Source: an uncultured Flavobacteriales bacterium (GTDB lineage: Bacteria > Bacteroidota > Bacteroidia > Flavobacteriales_D > Crocinitomicaceae). Taken from it: a stretch of 40,818 bases of DNA. Below are positions 25,383 to 32,901 of this stretch, piece after piece. Made by a program: the position numbers and the translations under genes. The notes beneath the pieces were generated by a model. It did not search any database, was not told where the DNA came from, and was given only the letters and a program-made list of their open reading frames with translations. Location: NCBI GenBank assembly GCA_913059205.1, contig CAJXRM010000019.1, forward strand, positions 1 to 40,818. Reading direction: 5' to 3'. Numbering within the stretch: position 1 is the first letter of the stretch; the number at the start of each line of letters is the position of its first letter.

Positions 25383-27098
25383 ATGATCAGAATTGTCTTT
25401 CTTATCCCATTCGTCTTTTTTGGAGTTGAATCAATTGCTCAGAAAATAGAAAAGGAGAATCTTTCTAAAAATTATCAAACGTATTGGGACTTTAATCACA
25501 TTCAAGTTCAATCTTCTGGGAAATACTATGTGGATGCTATGGGTGAAACAACCAATGAGCACGGAAAATGGAAATATTTTGACCGTTTGGGAGAACTACA
25601 AGAAGTGAGAAATTATTACAAAGGGTTGTTGCACGGTGAAGTAATTCGACTGTATCCAAATGGCAAAAAGGAACAACATGGTTTTTTTAAATGGGGAAGA
25701 CAAGACAGTACATACATTGAATGGTACGAAACAGGTGATGTTAAGGTTCAAGGGTACTACAAAGAGGATGTTCCGATTAATGAATGGAGATACAATTACC
25801 GTGACGGTCGTTTAAAATCTGTCGAAGAAACAAAAGGAGCTGATAATTATTTATGGGAATTTTATTTACCAGACTCTCTCCATACTCAAACCGTTGTAAA
25901 TGGTGAAGGTGAAATGACAACCTACTATACAACAGGAACCGTAAAAGAATGGTACAATTACAAAAATGGATTGAAAAATGGTCCCTTTGAGGAAATTAGT
26001 GTTTATGGCTATGTGACTTTAAAAGGCGAGTTCAAAGATGGAGAGAAGCACGGAAAATGGGAATATTTCTATTATACCGGTGAACCTGAGAAGGTAACGA
26101 ATTATTCGAATGGCGAACTTGAAGGAGAGTACAAGTATTTTTATGACAATGGCCAGTTGAATGTTGAAGGAAGTTACAAAAAGGGAAAGAAGGATGCAAC
26201 TTGGACATGGTACACGAACAAAGGTACGCGCGACATGTCTGGGACGTTTAAAAACGATTTACAGGATGGCGATTGGACGTACTGGTATCCTACAGGTGAA
26301 TTGTCCTACACTGCGAAATATTCAGAAGGTTTAAAGACAGGAATGTGGTCGTATTTGTACAAAAATGGCAAAAAATTCAAAGAAGGAACCTTTGCGAATG
26401 ACCTAAAAAATGGAGAATGGAAAACGTGGTATGAAGACGGAACTTTATTGATGCAGGGAACATACTTAAATGGAAAAGAGGAAGGTAAATGGAATAATCA
26501 CTGGGAAAGTGGTGATTTAAAGAATAGCGCAACGTTTAAACAAGGCCAACTCGAAGGAGAGTGGTTATCGTTTTATCCAAATGGAAAACAAAAACTGATT
26601 GGAAAATACGATGATAACATGAAGGTTGGTGAATGGATAGAATATTTTGATAACGGAAAAATTAAAGATGTAAACAATTATAAATTGTTTAAGAAAAAAA
26701 CGAAAATGGATTATGGTATTATGAAAGATCATGTAGTAATGGAAAGTCAATTGCATGGTCTGTCTACATCATATTCATCGAAGGATTTTAGAAAAACAGA
26801 AGAAGGTAACTACAAAGAAGGAGTTAAAGATGGTGAATGGATAGCGTATCATCCTGGCGGTAAATTCGCAGCAGTTTCTTCGAATTATAAATCTGGAAAA
26901 TTGGACGGTTCAATGAAACAATACGACCGTAGAGGAAACTTAATGTCAGAAGTTGACTACAAAGATGGTTTAAAACATGGGAATTTTATTGTTTATGATA
27001 AACGTGGCAAAATTGTAAGCGAGAAAAAATTCTCCCAGGGAATGCAGATAATTGAGGGCCAGAATGGCGGTTCGGGTTCATTTACTCCCGGAAAATAA
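25383..27098 (+). CDS. Secreted MORN-repeat protein (YwqK-like)
   Basis: A signal peptide (MIRIVFLIPFVFFGVESIAQ) is followed by about fifteen to twenty tandem repeats over residues ~35-560. The repeats match the MORN_2 pattern, a Y-x-N-G-x-x-x-x-x-G-x-[YF]-x-x-G-x-x-x-G-x-W unit (for example DGEKHGKWEYFYYTGEPEKV and LKTGMWSYLYKNGKKFKEGT). The repeats form a beta-rich solenoid and are usually a binding or scaffolding surface. Database labels calling such proteins YwqK antitoxins come from one Bacillus homologue; no toxin gene is next to this one. The gene lies downstream of the LysE-like gene and 63 bp before the GbsR-like regulator. Its function is unknown. Confidence 0.88.
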   Translation: MIRIVFLIPFVFFGVESIAQKIEKENLSKNYQTYWDFNHIQVQSSGKYYVDAMGETTNEHGKWKYFDRLGELQEVRNYYKGLLHGEVIRLYPNGKKEQHGFFKWGRQDSTYIEWYETGDVKVQGYYKEDVPINEWRYNYRDGRLKSVEETKGADNYLWEFYLPDSLHTQTVVNGEGEMTTYYTTGTVKEWYNYKNGLKNGPFEEISVYGYVTLKGEFKDGEKHGKWEYFYYTGEPEKVTNYSNGELEGEYKYFYDNGQLNVEGSYKKGKKDATWTWYTNKGTRDMSGTFKNDLQDGDWTYWYPTGELSYTAKYSEGLKTGMWSYLYKNGKKFKEGTFANDLKNGEWKTWYEDGTLLMQGTYLNGKEEGKWNNHWESGDLKNSATFKQGQLEGEWLSFYPNGKQKLIGKYDDNMKVGEWIEYFDNGKIKDVNNYKLFKKKTKMDYGIMKDHVVMESQLHGLSTSYSSKDFRKTEEGNYKEGVKDGEWIAYHPGGKFAAVSSNYKSGKLDGSMKQYDRRGNLMSEVDYKDGLKHGNFIVYDKRGKIVSEKKFSQGMQIIEGQNGGSGSFTPGK

Positions 27099-27111
27099 CC
27101 GTCAACTTACA

Positions 27112-27137
27112 AAACTTTCAAAAATATTTGAAAGTTT
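27112..27137. promoter_or_regulatory. Operator of the GbsR-like regulator (site 1)
   Basis: A perfect inverted repeat has arms AAACTTTCAAA (27112-27122) and TTTGAAAGTTT (27127-27137) separated by AATA. Its core is CTTTCA-N8-TGAAAG. The right arm contains the -33 TTTG of the regulator's own promoter, so a bound dimer would block RNA polymerase. The same core with the same spacing recurs at 27693-27712. Confidence 0.8.
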
Positions 27138-27157
27138 GATTTCTTTTTGTATATTTG
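27127..27157 (+). promoter_or_regulatory. Promoter of the GbsR-like regulator gene
   Basis: TTTG (27127-27130), exactly 19 bp, then TATATTTG (27150-27157): a perfect match to the Bacteroidota -33/-7 promoter. Only four bases separate the -7 element from the ATG at 27162, so the transcript is expected to start at or next to the start codon. Confidence 0.85.
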
Positions 27158-27161
27158 ATTC

Positions 27162-27671
27162 ATGGAATTGAAAGATGCAAAAGAAAAATTTATCCAATCC
27201 TGGGGAAACTTAGGATCGAATTGGGGAGTCAACAAAACGATGGCTCAAATTCATGCGCTATTTTTAATAACAGATCATTTACTCTCCGCAGAGGAAGTGA
27301 TGGAGGAACTCCAAATTTCTCGTGGAAACGCAAATATGAACATTCGCGCATTAATTGAATGGGGCTTGTTATATAAAGAGTCAATTAAAGGGGAGCGAAA
27401 GGAGTATTTCAGAGGAGAAAAGGACATTTGGTTGGTTGCTCGGCGCGTTATCCAAATGAGACAGCGTCAGGAAATTAATCCAATGCTGAATGTTTTGGGA
27501 GAATTAAAAGTTGTTGAAACTAATCCAGAAAATAAAGGCGAAGCAGCTAAATTTATAGAACAAATGAAGCAAATTGAGGCTTTTACTCAAAGCGCAGATC
27601 GTATGTTTTCGAAAGTAGCGAGCTCCGATGAAAAGTGGTTTTGGAAAATATTGATGAAACTAATGAGATAG
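27162..27671 (+). CDS. GbsR/MarR-like transcriptional regulator
   Basis: The 169-residue protein has a winged helix-turn-helix domain: MAQIHALFLITDHLLSAEEV then MEELQISRGNANMNIRALIE, the family's recognition-helix region, followed by wing residues GERKEYF. A C-terminal helical part (~100-169) probably dimerises. The N-terminus (MELKDAKEKFIQSWGNLGSN) agrees with the family's usual start, which supports the ATG at 27162. It has an inverted-repeat operator over its own promoter and another of the same design before the next gene, so it probably represses itself and the downstream operon. The ligand is unknown. The Bacillus GbsR name refers to choline sensing, but the genes here are not choline genes. 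Confidence 0.88.
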   Translation: MELKDAKEKFIQSWGNLGSNWGVNKTMAQIHALFLITDHLLSAEEVMEELQISRGNANMNIRALIEWGLLYKESIKGERKEYFRGEKDIWLVARRVIQMRQRQEINPMLNVLGELKVVETNPENKGEAAKFIEQMKQIEAFTQSADRMFSKVASSDEKWFWKILMKLMR

Positions 27672-27692
27672 TTTCGTTTTTTTTAATTAAAA

Positions 27693-27712
27693 CTTTCAAA
27701 AAATACTGAAAG
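27693..27712. promoter_or_regulatory. Operator of the GbsR-like regulator (site 2)
   Basis: CTTTCA (27693-27698), 8 bp, TGAAAG (27707-27712), the same core and spacing as site 1 at 27115-27134; the outer bases are less symmetrical. It lies 18 bp before the ATG of the gene at 27731, in the 59 bp gap after the regulator. I see no perfect TAnnTTTG beside it; AAGATTTG at 27710 is the closest. Confidence 0.7.
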
Positions 27713-27730
27713 ATTTGAAAAACAAGAGTT

Positions 27731-28090
27731 ATGAATTTGAACGTTTGGGCATATTGTATTTATATCGGGTTTACGCTCATTATTACAGTTATAGTAGGGT
27801 GGAAATGTCATAAAAACGGCATTTATTTTATAATTGACTGTGTAAAAGACGCGTCAATTGCCCATGCCATAAACAACCTTCTTTTGGTAGGTTATTATTT
27901 GCTTAATATCGGATATGCAATTCGTACAATTTCAGGCTGGGATGTTATAACAAGCGTACCAAATCTTCTAGATGTGCTCACTTTTCGCTTGGCATTAATC
28001 ATATTATTATTGGCTATTGTGCACTATGTGAATATTGCTTTACTCAGTGCGTATCCATTAATATTCAATCGTAAACATATAAATATATAA
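27731..28090 (+). CDS. Small membrane protein, paralogue A of a tandem pair
   Basis: I do not recognise a named family. The 119-residue protein has three hydrophobic segments (~5-25, ~45-65, ~83-110). The middle one carries AINNLLLVGYYLLNIGYAI, which aligns with ATNRLFEIGFYLLNVGFAL of the next gene. The N-terminal halves also align (K-N-x-x-x-F-x-I-D against R-N-x-x-x-F-M-I-D). The pair therefore arose by duplication and may form a heteromeric membrane complex. It is the first gene after operator site 2, and the partner begins 4 bp after its stop. It has no visible catalytic motif. Confidence 0.82.
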   Translation: MNLNVWAYCIYIGFTLIITVIVGWKCHKNGIYFIIDCVKDASIAHAINNLLLVGYYLLNIGYAIRTISGWDVITSVPNLLDVLTFRLALIILLLAIVHYVNIALLSAYPLIFNRKHINI

Positions 28091-28094
28091 TATC

Positions 28095-28499
28095 ATGGAA
28101 CATTCACTTATCCCCGTAGCTTACGCAATTTATTTGCCAATCGCTCTCTTATTGACTTTCTTTGTTGCAAGGTCTCTATTCAGAAATGCCAAGACGTTTA
28201 TGATAGACATTTTTCATGGAAAAACTGAAATTGCCTTGGCAACAAACCGCCTATTTGAAATAGGATTTTATCTCCTGAATGTCGGGTTTGCTTTAATCAT
28301 TTTGAGAATTGAGGATTACGGTCAATTTGATACATATCAAGTTTTAATTGAACGCCTTTCTTATAAAATCGGTGGTTTTTCTATCTATTTGGGAGTAATG
28401 CTGTTTTTTAACTTATACTTGTTGTTTAGAGGAAGAAGAAAATCTAAATTAAAAGACGCAACGCCAATTAATATTCAATCAAATTATATACCTAGATGA
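28095..28499 (+). CDS. Small membrane protein, paralogue B of a tandem pair
   Basis: This 134-residue membrane protein has three predicted helices and shares with its upstream neighbour the central motif N-x-L-x-x-x-G-x-YLLN-x-G-x-A. A basic cytoplasmic-type tail follows the last helix (FRGRRKSKLKDATPINIQSN). It has no recognised family name. Its stop codon overlaps the start codon of the SDR gene (ATGA at 28496-28499), so the three genes are translated as a unit. The context suggests a regulated membrane module working with the NAD(P)-dependent enzyme. Confidence 0.82.
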   Translation: MEHSLIPVAYAIYLPIALLLTFFVARSLFRNAKTFMIDIFHGKTEIALATNRLFEIGFYLLNVGFALIILRIEDYGQFDTYQVLIERLSYKIGGFSIYLGVMLFFNLYLLFRGRRKSKLKDATPINIQSNYIPR

Positions 28500-29404
28500 A
28501 AATAGTTTTAGCAGGAGGGACTGGTTTTTTGGGAAAAGAACTGGTCCACTTTTTTGGCACTGACGAGAATGAAATTTTTATTTTAACTCGAGGAAAAAGT
28601 CATAAAAAAGAAGGAGTTAATTACATTAATTGGGATGGAACCACCATTGGCAACTGGACAGCTTGTCTCGAAGGCGCGCATGTATTAATCAATATGACTG
28701 GTAAGTCGGTCGATTGTCGCTATACCGAAGAAAACAAAAAAGAAATCACCCGATCAAGGGTTGATTCGACGAGGGTTCTTCAGGAAGCAATCAGTCAATT
28801 GAAAGTCAAACCAAATGTTTGGATGAATGCAAGCACAGCCACCATTTATAGATATAGTTTGGATAAACTAATGACTGAAGATGACGGAGAATATGGAGAT
28901 GACTTTTCAATGAGAGTAGCAAAAGATTGGGAAAATGCGTTTTTTGAATCTGAACTGAAAGATGTCAGAAAAGTTGCATTAAGAACTTCCTTGGTTGTAG
29001 GTAAAAGCGGAGGTGTTTATCCAGTTTTACGAAGGTTAGCACGATTTGGTTTAGCAGGAAGAATGGGAGATGGAAAGCAAAAATTCGCATGGATTCATAT
29101 CGATGATATTCTCGGAATTGTAGATTTTGTGATTAAAAATGAGCAAGTTAAAGGACCAGTGAATTGTACCGCGCCAACTTCACCTTCAAATGCTGAGTTT
29201 ATGAAAGCGTTGCGTAAATCACTACGAATTCCATTTGGCATTCCTCAACCTAAATTCCTACTTGATTTGGGAGCGAGAATTATTGGTACCGAAAGTGAAT
29301 TGATTTTAAAGAGTAGATACGCCTATCCACAACGATTAATAGAAAATGGATACCAATTCAAATTCGAGAATTGTCAAGACGCATTAAACGATTTAAGTAA
29401 ATAG
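28496..29404 (+). CDS. TIGR01777 family epimerase/oxidoreductase (SDR fold)
   Basis: The 302-residue protein has an N-terminal NAD(P)-binding glycine motif (MKIVLAGGTGFLGKELVHF). The family pattern follows: WDG, LEGAHVLINMTGKSVDCRYT, SRVDSTRVL, and the active-site region NASTATIY where the usual SDR catalytic Tyr sits; DDGEYGDDFSMRVAKDWE is also typical. The last ~50 residues (PFGIPQPKFLLDLGARIIGT, then QRLIENGYQFKF) form the DUF1731-type tail. The substrate is unknown. It is co-translated with the small membrane protein upstream by a 4-base overlap, and converges on marC with a 12 bp overlap of the coding ends. It is probably part of the regulon of the GbsR-like protein. Confidence 0.88.
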   Translation: MKIVLAGGTGFLGKELVHFFGTDENEIFILTRGKSHKKEGVNYINWDGTTIGNWTACLEGAHVLINMTGKSVDCRYTEENKKEITRSRVDSTRVLQEAISQLKVKPNVWMNASTATIYRYSLDKLMTEDDGEYGDDFSMRVAKDWENAFFESELKDVRKVALRTSLVVGKSGGVYPVLRRLARFGLAGRMGDGKQKFAWIHIDDILGIVDFVIKNEQVKGPVNCTAPTSPSNAEFMKALRKSLRIPFGIPQPKFLLDLGARIIGTESELILKSRYAYPQRLIENGYQFKFENCQDALNDLSK

Positions 29405-29989
29405 CTCTTTCGCGTTTGTACTAAATAGTTTGACAGCAATAGCAAGGAGAATAATACCGAAGACTTTTTTAAGAATAGCAATTCCTCCTTCCCCAAGGGC
29501 ACGCTCAATGACTTTAGTCAATTTCAAAACAATAAATACGATTAAAATATTTATTAAAATAGCCAATAAAATGTTGATTTCTTGAAACTCCGCTCTCAAT
29601 GATATCAGAGAAGTCATTGTACCGGCTCCTGCAATAATTGGAAAGGCCAAAGGAACGATACTTGCCGTCTTGCCAGAAACTTCATCTCTAAATAATCGCA
29701 CGCCTAAAATCATTTCCAACGACATTGCAAATAATATTACAGAACCAGCAACCGCGAAGGATTTAATATCAACACCAAACAAGTTCAGGACACTTTCTCC
29801 AAGAATCAAAAATCCGATCATTATGCAAAACGAAACTAAACTTGCTCGCAATGCACCAATTTCTTCGCCAGATTGTTCTTTTAATTTAATAATGATTGGA
29901 ATCGAACCAACAATGTCGATAACTGCAAATAAAACCATTGTTGCTTTGAATATTTCTACCCAACTAAATGCTGCAAAAAATGCTCCCAT
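29393..29989 (-). CDS. MarC family integral membrane protein
   Basis: The 198-residue protein with six predicted helices belongs to the MarC/UPF0056 family. Typical segments are ATMVLFAVIDIVGSIPIIIK, SVILFAMSLEMILGVRLF and VPLAFPIIAGAGTMTSLISL. The family's transport role is not established and an old link to antibiotic resistance was withdrawn. It starts 5 bp after the purN stop on the minus strand, so the two are probably one transcript. Its 3' end overlaps that of the SDR gene by 12 bp. Confidence 0.92.
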   Translation of the reverse strand: MGAFFAAFSWVEIFKATMVLFAVIDIVGSIPIIIKLKEQSGEEIGALRASLVSFCIMIGFLILGESVLNLFGVDIKSFAVAGSVILFAMSLEMILGVRLFRDEVSGKTASIVPLAFPIIAGAGTMTSLISLRAEFQEINILLAILINILIVFIVLKLTKVIERALGEGGIAILKKVFGIILLAIAVKLFSTNAKELFT

Positions 29990-29994
29990 ATCTT

Positions 29995-30570
29995 TTAACT
30001 ATTTAAAATTGTTTTCTCAACCACAACTGGCAAGTAACTTTGTTCCAAAACGTGAATTTTCTTCGCCAAAGTTGAAGCTGTATCGGTTGAATTTATCGAA
30101 CACTTGAACTGAGCAATAATTCGACCTTTATCAAATTCTTCATTTACAAAATGGACGGTAATACCAGATTCAATTTCTTTATTCGCGATTACCGCTTCAT
30201 GAACATGTCCACCATGCATCCCTTTTCCTCCATACTTTGGCAATAAAGATGGGTGAAGGTTTATAATTCTTCCTTCAAATTGTTGAATGAGCTCACTTGG
30301 AATCAACCTCAAGTATCCCGCAAGGATTACCCAATCAATTACATGATTTTTGCATGTTTGGATAAGAAAGTTTCCATTTGCAACTTCATGATTACTGAAA
30401 AAAAGAACTTTTATTCCTAAATCCTTAGCTGAATTAAGAACAGGAGCATCACTTTTATTGCTTAGCACAAACCCAACTTCAATGTGTGGATGATTGTTAA
30501 AATGACGAATCAAATTGATTGCGTTACTGCCCGTGCCAGATGCGAAAATTCCTATTCTCGTTTTGTTCAT
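29995..30570 (-). CDS. purN: Phosphoribosylglycinamide formyltransferase
   Basis: PurN transfers a formyl group from 10-formyltetrahydrofolate to GAR, the third step of purine synthesis (191 aa, normal length). The phosphate-binding loop GIFASGTGSNAINLI is at residues 7-21. The catalytic set N104, H106 and D147 is present in IINLHPSLLPKYGGKGMHG and EEFDKGRII, and GITVHFV precedes the Asp. A TAAATTTG promoter element ends four bases before the ATG. It is divergent from the deiodinase-like gene (56 bp gap) and followed by marC. Confidence 0.96.
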   Translation of the reverse strand: MNKTRIGIFASGTGSNAINLIRHFNNHPHIEVGFVLSNKSDAPVLNSAKDLGIKVLFFSNHEVANGNFLIQTCKNHVIDWVILAGYLRLIPSELIQQFEGRIINLHPSLLPKYGGKGMHGGHVHEAVIANKEIESGITVHFVNEEFDKGRIIAQFKCSINSTDTASTLAKKIHVLEQSYLPVVVEKTILNS

Positions 30571-30574
30571 GGCG

Positions 30575-30582
30575 CAAATTTA
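30575..30582 (-). promoter_or_regulatory. -7 element of the purN-marC promoter
   Basis: On the minus strand TAAATTTG (30582-30575) fits TAnnTTTG perfectly and is separated from the purN ATG by only CGCC. No TTTG is found at the usual upstream spacing. The transcript would begin at or beside the start codon. Confidence 0.55.
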
Positions 30583-30626
30583 GGAAGTATCATTATATTT
30601 AGCTTCATACTTTAACATTTCTTATC

Positions 30627-31301
30627 ATGACATCTACAGATTTCCCCTTTATTCCTTACACACAAGATTCAATTTCGGAAAAGGAAATGATCGAACGTTC
30701 GAAGTCATTTTATGAAAAAGTTGATAAGCGTCGATCTGTTCGTGATTTTTCGGATGAACCTGTCTCAAAAGAAGTAATGGAGAATATTATTATGGCTGCG
30801 TCAACGGCGCCTTCCGGAGCTCATAAGCAACCGTGGACATTTTGTTTAATATCCAATGCGTCTTTGAAATCAAAATTGCGCGAATTGGCCGAGGAAGAAG
30901 AGAAGAAATCGTATGGTGGTAGAATGAGTGATGAATGGCTAAAAGATCTAGCTCCACTCGGAACTGATTGGGTAAAAGAATTTATTGATATTGCTCCATG
31001 GATTGTAGTAATTATGAAAAGAGCTTACGAGTTCAATGAAGATGGGAGTAAACACAATAATTATTATGTTACTGAATCAGTGGGTTTAGCTGCTGGATTT
31101 TTTCTTTTGGCTGTTCAAAATGCTGGACTGGTTGCATTAACGCATACACCAAGCCCAATGAATTTCATATCCAAAGCCTTGAATAGACCAGAAAATGAAC
31201 GGCCATTTTTATTAATTCCTGTTGGTCATCCCGCTAAAAACGCGGAAGTACCATCATTAACTCGAAAGAGTAAGGAAGAGGTAATTCATTATTATGAGTA
31301 A
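30627..31301 (+). CDS. Nitroreductase-family flavoprotein, iodotyrosine deiodinase (IYD) homologue
   Basis: The 224-residue protein has the FMN-binding nitroreductase fold: RRSVRDFSDEPV (35-46) and AASTAPSGAHKQPWTF. It matches the iodotyrosine deiodinase branch closely. The active-site lid residues that clamp halotyrosine in that branch are present with the right spacing: E92, Y96 and K117 (E-x3-Y-x20-K, in EEKKSYGGRMSDEWLKDL and TDWVKEF). HNNYYVTESVGLAAGFFLLA, LTHTPSPM and LIPVGHPAKNAEVP follow. The Thr in LTHT could be the residue that hydrogen-bonds FMN N5. Predicted activity is reductive dehalogenation of halotyrosines or a related phenol. There is no membrane anchor, unlike the mammalian enzyme. 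It lies between purN and acpP. Confidence 0.9.
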   Translation: MTSTDFPFIPYTQDSISEKEMIERSKSFYEKVDKRRSVRDFSDEPVSKEVMENIIMAASTAPSGAHKQPWTFCLISNASLKSKLRELAEEEEKKSYGGRMSDEWLKDLAPLGTDWVKEFIDIAPWIVVIMKRAYEFNEDGSKHNNYYVTESVGLAAGFFLLAVQNAGLVALTHTPSPMNFISKALNRPENERPFLLIPVGHPAKNAEVPSLTRKSKEEVIHYYE

Positions 31302-31305
31302 TTAT

Positions 31306-31336
31306 TTTGATTTTTGATAGTTTGTAGTTTTCTTTG
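31306..31336 (+). promoter_or_regulatory. Candidate promoter of acpP-fabF-rnc
   Basis: TTTG (31306-31309), 19 bp, then TTTCTTTG (31329-31336), which differs from TAnnTTTG at one base. It lies 31 bp before the acpP ATG, where an AAAGGA-like ribosome site is visible (31359-31364). Confidence 0.4.
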
Positions 31337-31367
31337 CGACTGAATTAACCAATAAAAAAAGGAACAA

Positions 31368-31604
31368 ATGTCTGATGTTAAATCAAAAGTAGTATCTATT
31401 ATTGTAGATAAATTAGGAGTTGAAGAAAGCGAAGTAGTAAACGAAGCAAGCTTCACGAATGATCTAGGAGCAGACTCTCTAGACACGGTAGAGTTAATTA
31501 TGGAATTCGAAAAAGAATTCAATATAGCTATTCCGGATGATCAAGCTGAAAACATCCAAACAGTTGGAGATGCGATTTCTTACATTGAAGAAAACGCAAA
31601 GTAA
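31368..31604 (+). CDS. acpP: Acyl carrier protein
   Basis: The 78-residue acidic protein carries the phosphopantetheine attachment motif [15 protein letters not shown] with Ser37. It holds growing fatty acyl chains during fatty acid synthesis. This is one of the few genes in the window with a recognisable purine-rich ribosome site (AAAGGAAC shortly before the ATG), consistent with high expression. It is followed 36 bp later by fabF, in the common acpP-fabF-rnc order. Confidence 0.97.
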   Translation: MSDVKSKVVSIIVDKLGVEESEVVNEASFTNDLGADSLDTVELIMEFEKEFNIAIPDDQAENIQTVGDAISYIEENAK

Positions 31605-31640
31605 GATTTTGACAGATATTATTTGAATTAACGTTCGTTT

Positions 31641-32894
31641 ATGGAATTAAAAAGAGTAGTTGTCACGGGCTTAGGTGCCCTTACACCAATTGGAAATAAC
31701 CTTTCTGATTATTGGGAAGCACTTAAAAACGGAAAAAGTGGGGCTGCTCCTATAACTCATTTCGATGCGTCGTTGTTCAAAACCCAGTTTGCTTGTGAAG
31801 TTAAAGGCTTCAATATTGAAGATCACATGGATCGGAAAGAAGCAAGAAAATTGGATCCATTTGCGCAGTATGCTATGGTTTCGGCTTCCGAAGCTATGGC
31901 AGACTCCGCACTGTTAGAGTCAAATCCAAATCTTGATAAGATTGGAGTAATTTGGGGATCAGGAATCGGTGGACTTAAAACATTTCAAGATGAAGCTGAA
32001 GGCTTTTTCAAAGGTGATGGAGTTCCTCGTTTGAACCCTTTCTTTATTCCTAAAATGATTGCTGATATTGCAGCAGGTCATATTTCAATCAAGTACGGTC
32101 TTCGTGGACCGAATTATGTCACAGTTTCGGCTTGTGCATCTTCTACAAACGCAATTATTGATGCCTTCAATTATATTCGACTTGGAAAAGCGGTTGCAAT
32201 AGTAACAGGTGGTTCAGAAGCTTGTGTTAACCAAATGGGGATGGGTGGATTTAACGCCTTGAAAGCTTTGTCAACACGAAATGATTCTCCTGAAACAGCG
32301 TCTCGCCCGTTCGATTTAGATCGAGAAGGGTTTGTGTTAGGAGAAGGTAGTGGTGCTCTAATTCTGGAAGAATATGAGCACGCAAAAAAAAGAGGCGCTA
32401 AAATTTACGCCGAAGTAATTGGCGGTGGTATGTCTGGAGATGCTTACCACATGACTGCACCACATCCTGAAGGAATTGGAGCAAGAAATACAATGATTGC
32501 TGCATTGGAAGATGCAGAACTGTCTCCATCTGATATTGATTATGTTAATGTGCATGGAACGTCAACTCCACTTGGAGATGTCGCTGAGGTAAAAGCAATT
32601 CATGATGTGTTTGGTGCGCATGCGTATAACTTAAATATTAGCTCAACAAAATCAATGACTGGACATTTATTGGGTGCAGCAGGTGCAATTGAAGCAATTG
32701 CATGTGTAATGGCTGTACAAAATGATATAGTTCCACCAACCATTAATCATTTTACAGATGATCCGGAGTTGGATAACAAGTTGAATTTTACATTCAATAC
32801 AGCACAAAAAAGAACAGTTAATGTAGCAATGTCAAACACATTTGGGTTTGGAGGGCACAACACTACTGTAATTGTGAAGAAATACCAAGGATAA
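31641..32894 (+). CDS. fabF: 3-oxoacyl-[acyl-carrier-protein] synthase II
   Basis: FabF condenses malonyl-ACP with acyl-ACP to elongate fatty acids (417 aa, normal length). The Cys-His-His triad is visible: C165 in VSACASSTNA, H305 in NVHGTSTPLGD and H342 in MTGHLLGAAGA. The C-terminal NTFGFGGHNTTVIVKKY is typical of the family. It is the middle gene of acpP-fabF-rnc, with rnc starting 7 bp after its stop. Confidence 0.97.
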   Translation: MELKRVVVTGLGALTPIGNNLSDYWEALKNGKSGAAPITHFDASLFKTQFACEVKGFNIEDHMDRKEARKLDPFAQYAMVSASEAMADSALLESNPNLDKIGVIWGSGIGGLKTFQDEAEGFFKGDGVPRLNPFFIPKMIADIAAGHISIKYGLRGPNYVTVSACASSTNAIIDAFNYIRLGKAVAIVTGGSEACVNQMGMGGFNALKALSTRNDSPETASRPFDLDREGFVLGEGSGALILEEYEHAKKRGAKIYAEVIGGGMSGDAYHMTAPHPEGIGARNTMIAALEDAELSPSDIDYVNVHGTSTPLGDVAEVKAIHDVFGAHAYNLNISSTKSMTGHLLGAAGAIEAIACVMAVQNDIVPPTINHFTDDPELDNKLNFTFNTAQKRTVNVAMSNTFGFGGHNTTVIVKKYQG

Positions 32895-32901
32895 ACTTTT
32901 C

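Noticed and set aside
25383..27098. Antitoxin of a toxin-antitoxin pair (YwqK annotation)
   Set aside because: The MORN repeats are a structural motif; the protein has a signal peptide and no toxin gene is adjacent.
27690..27730. Full promoter next to operator site 2
   Set aside because: No TTTG-N19-TAnnTTTG match was found; only the operator core is convincing.
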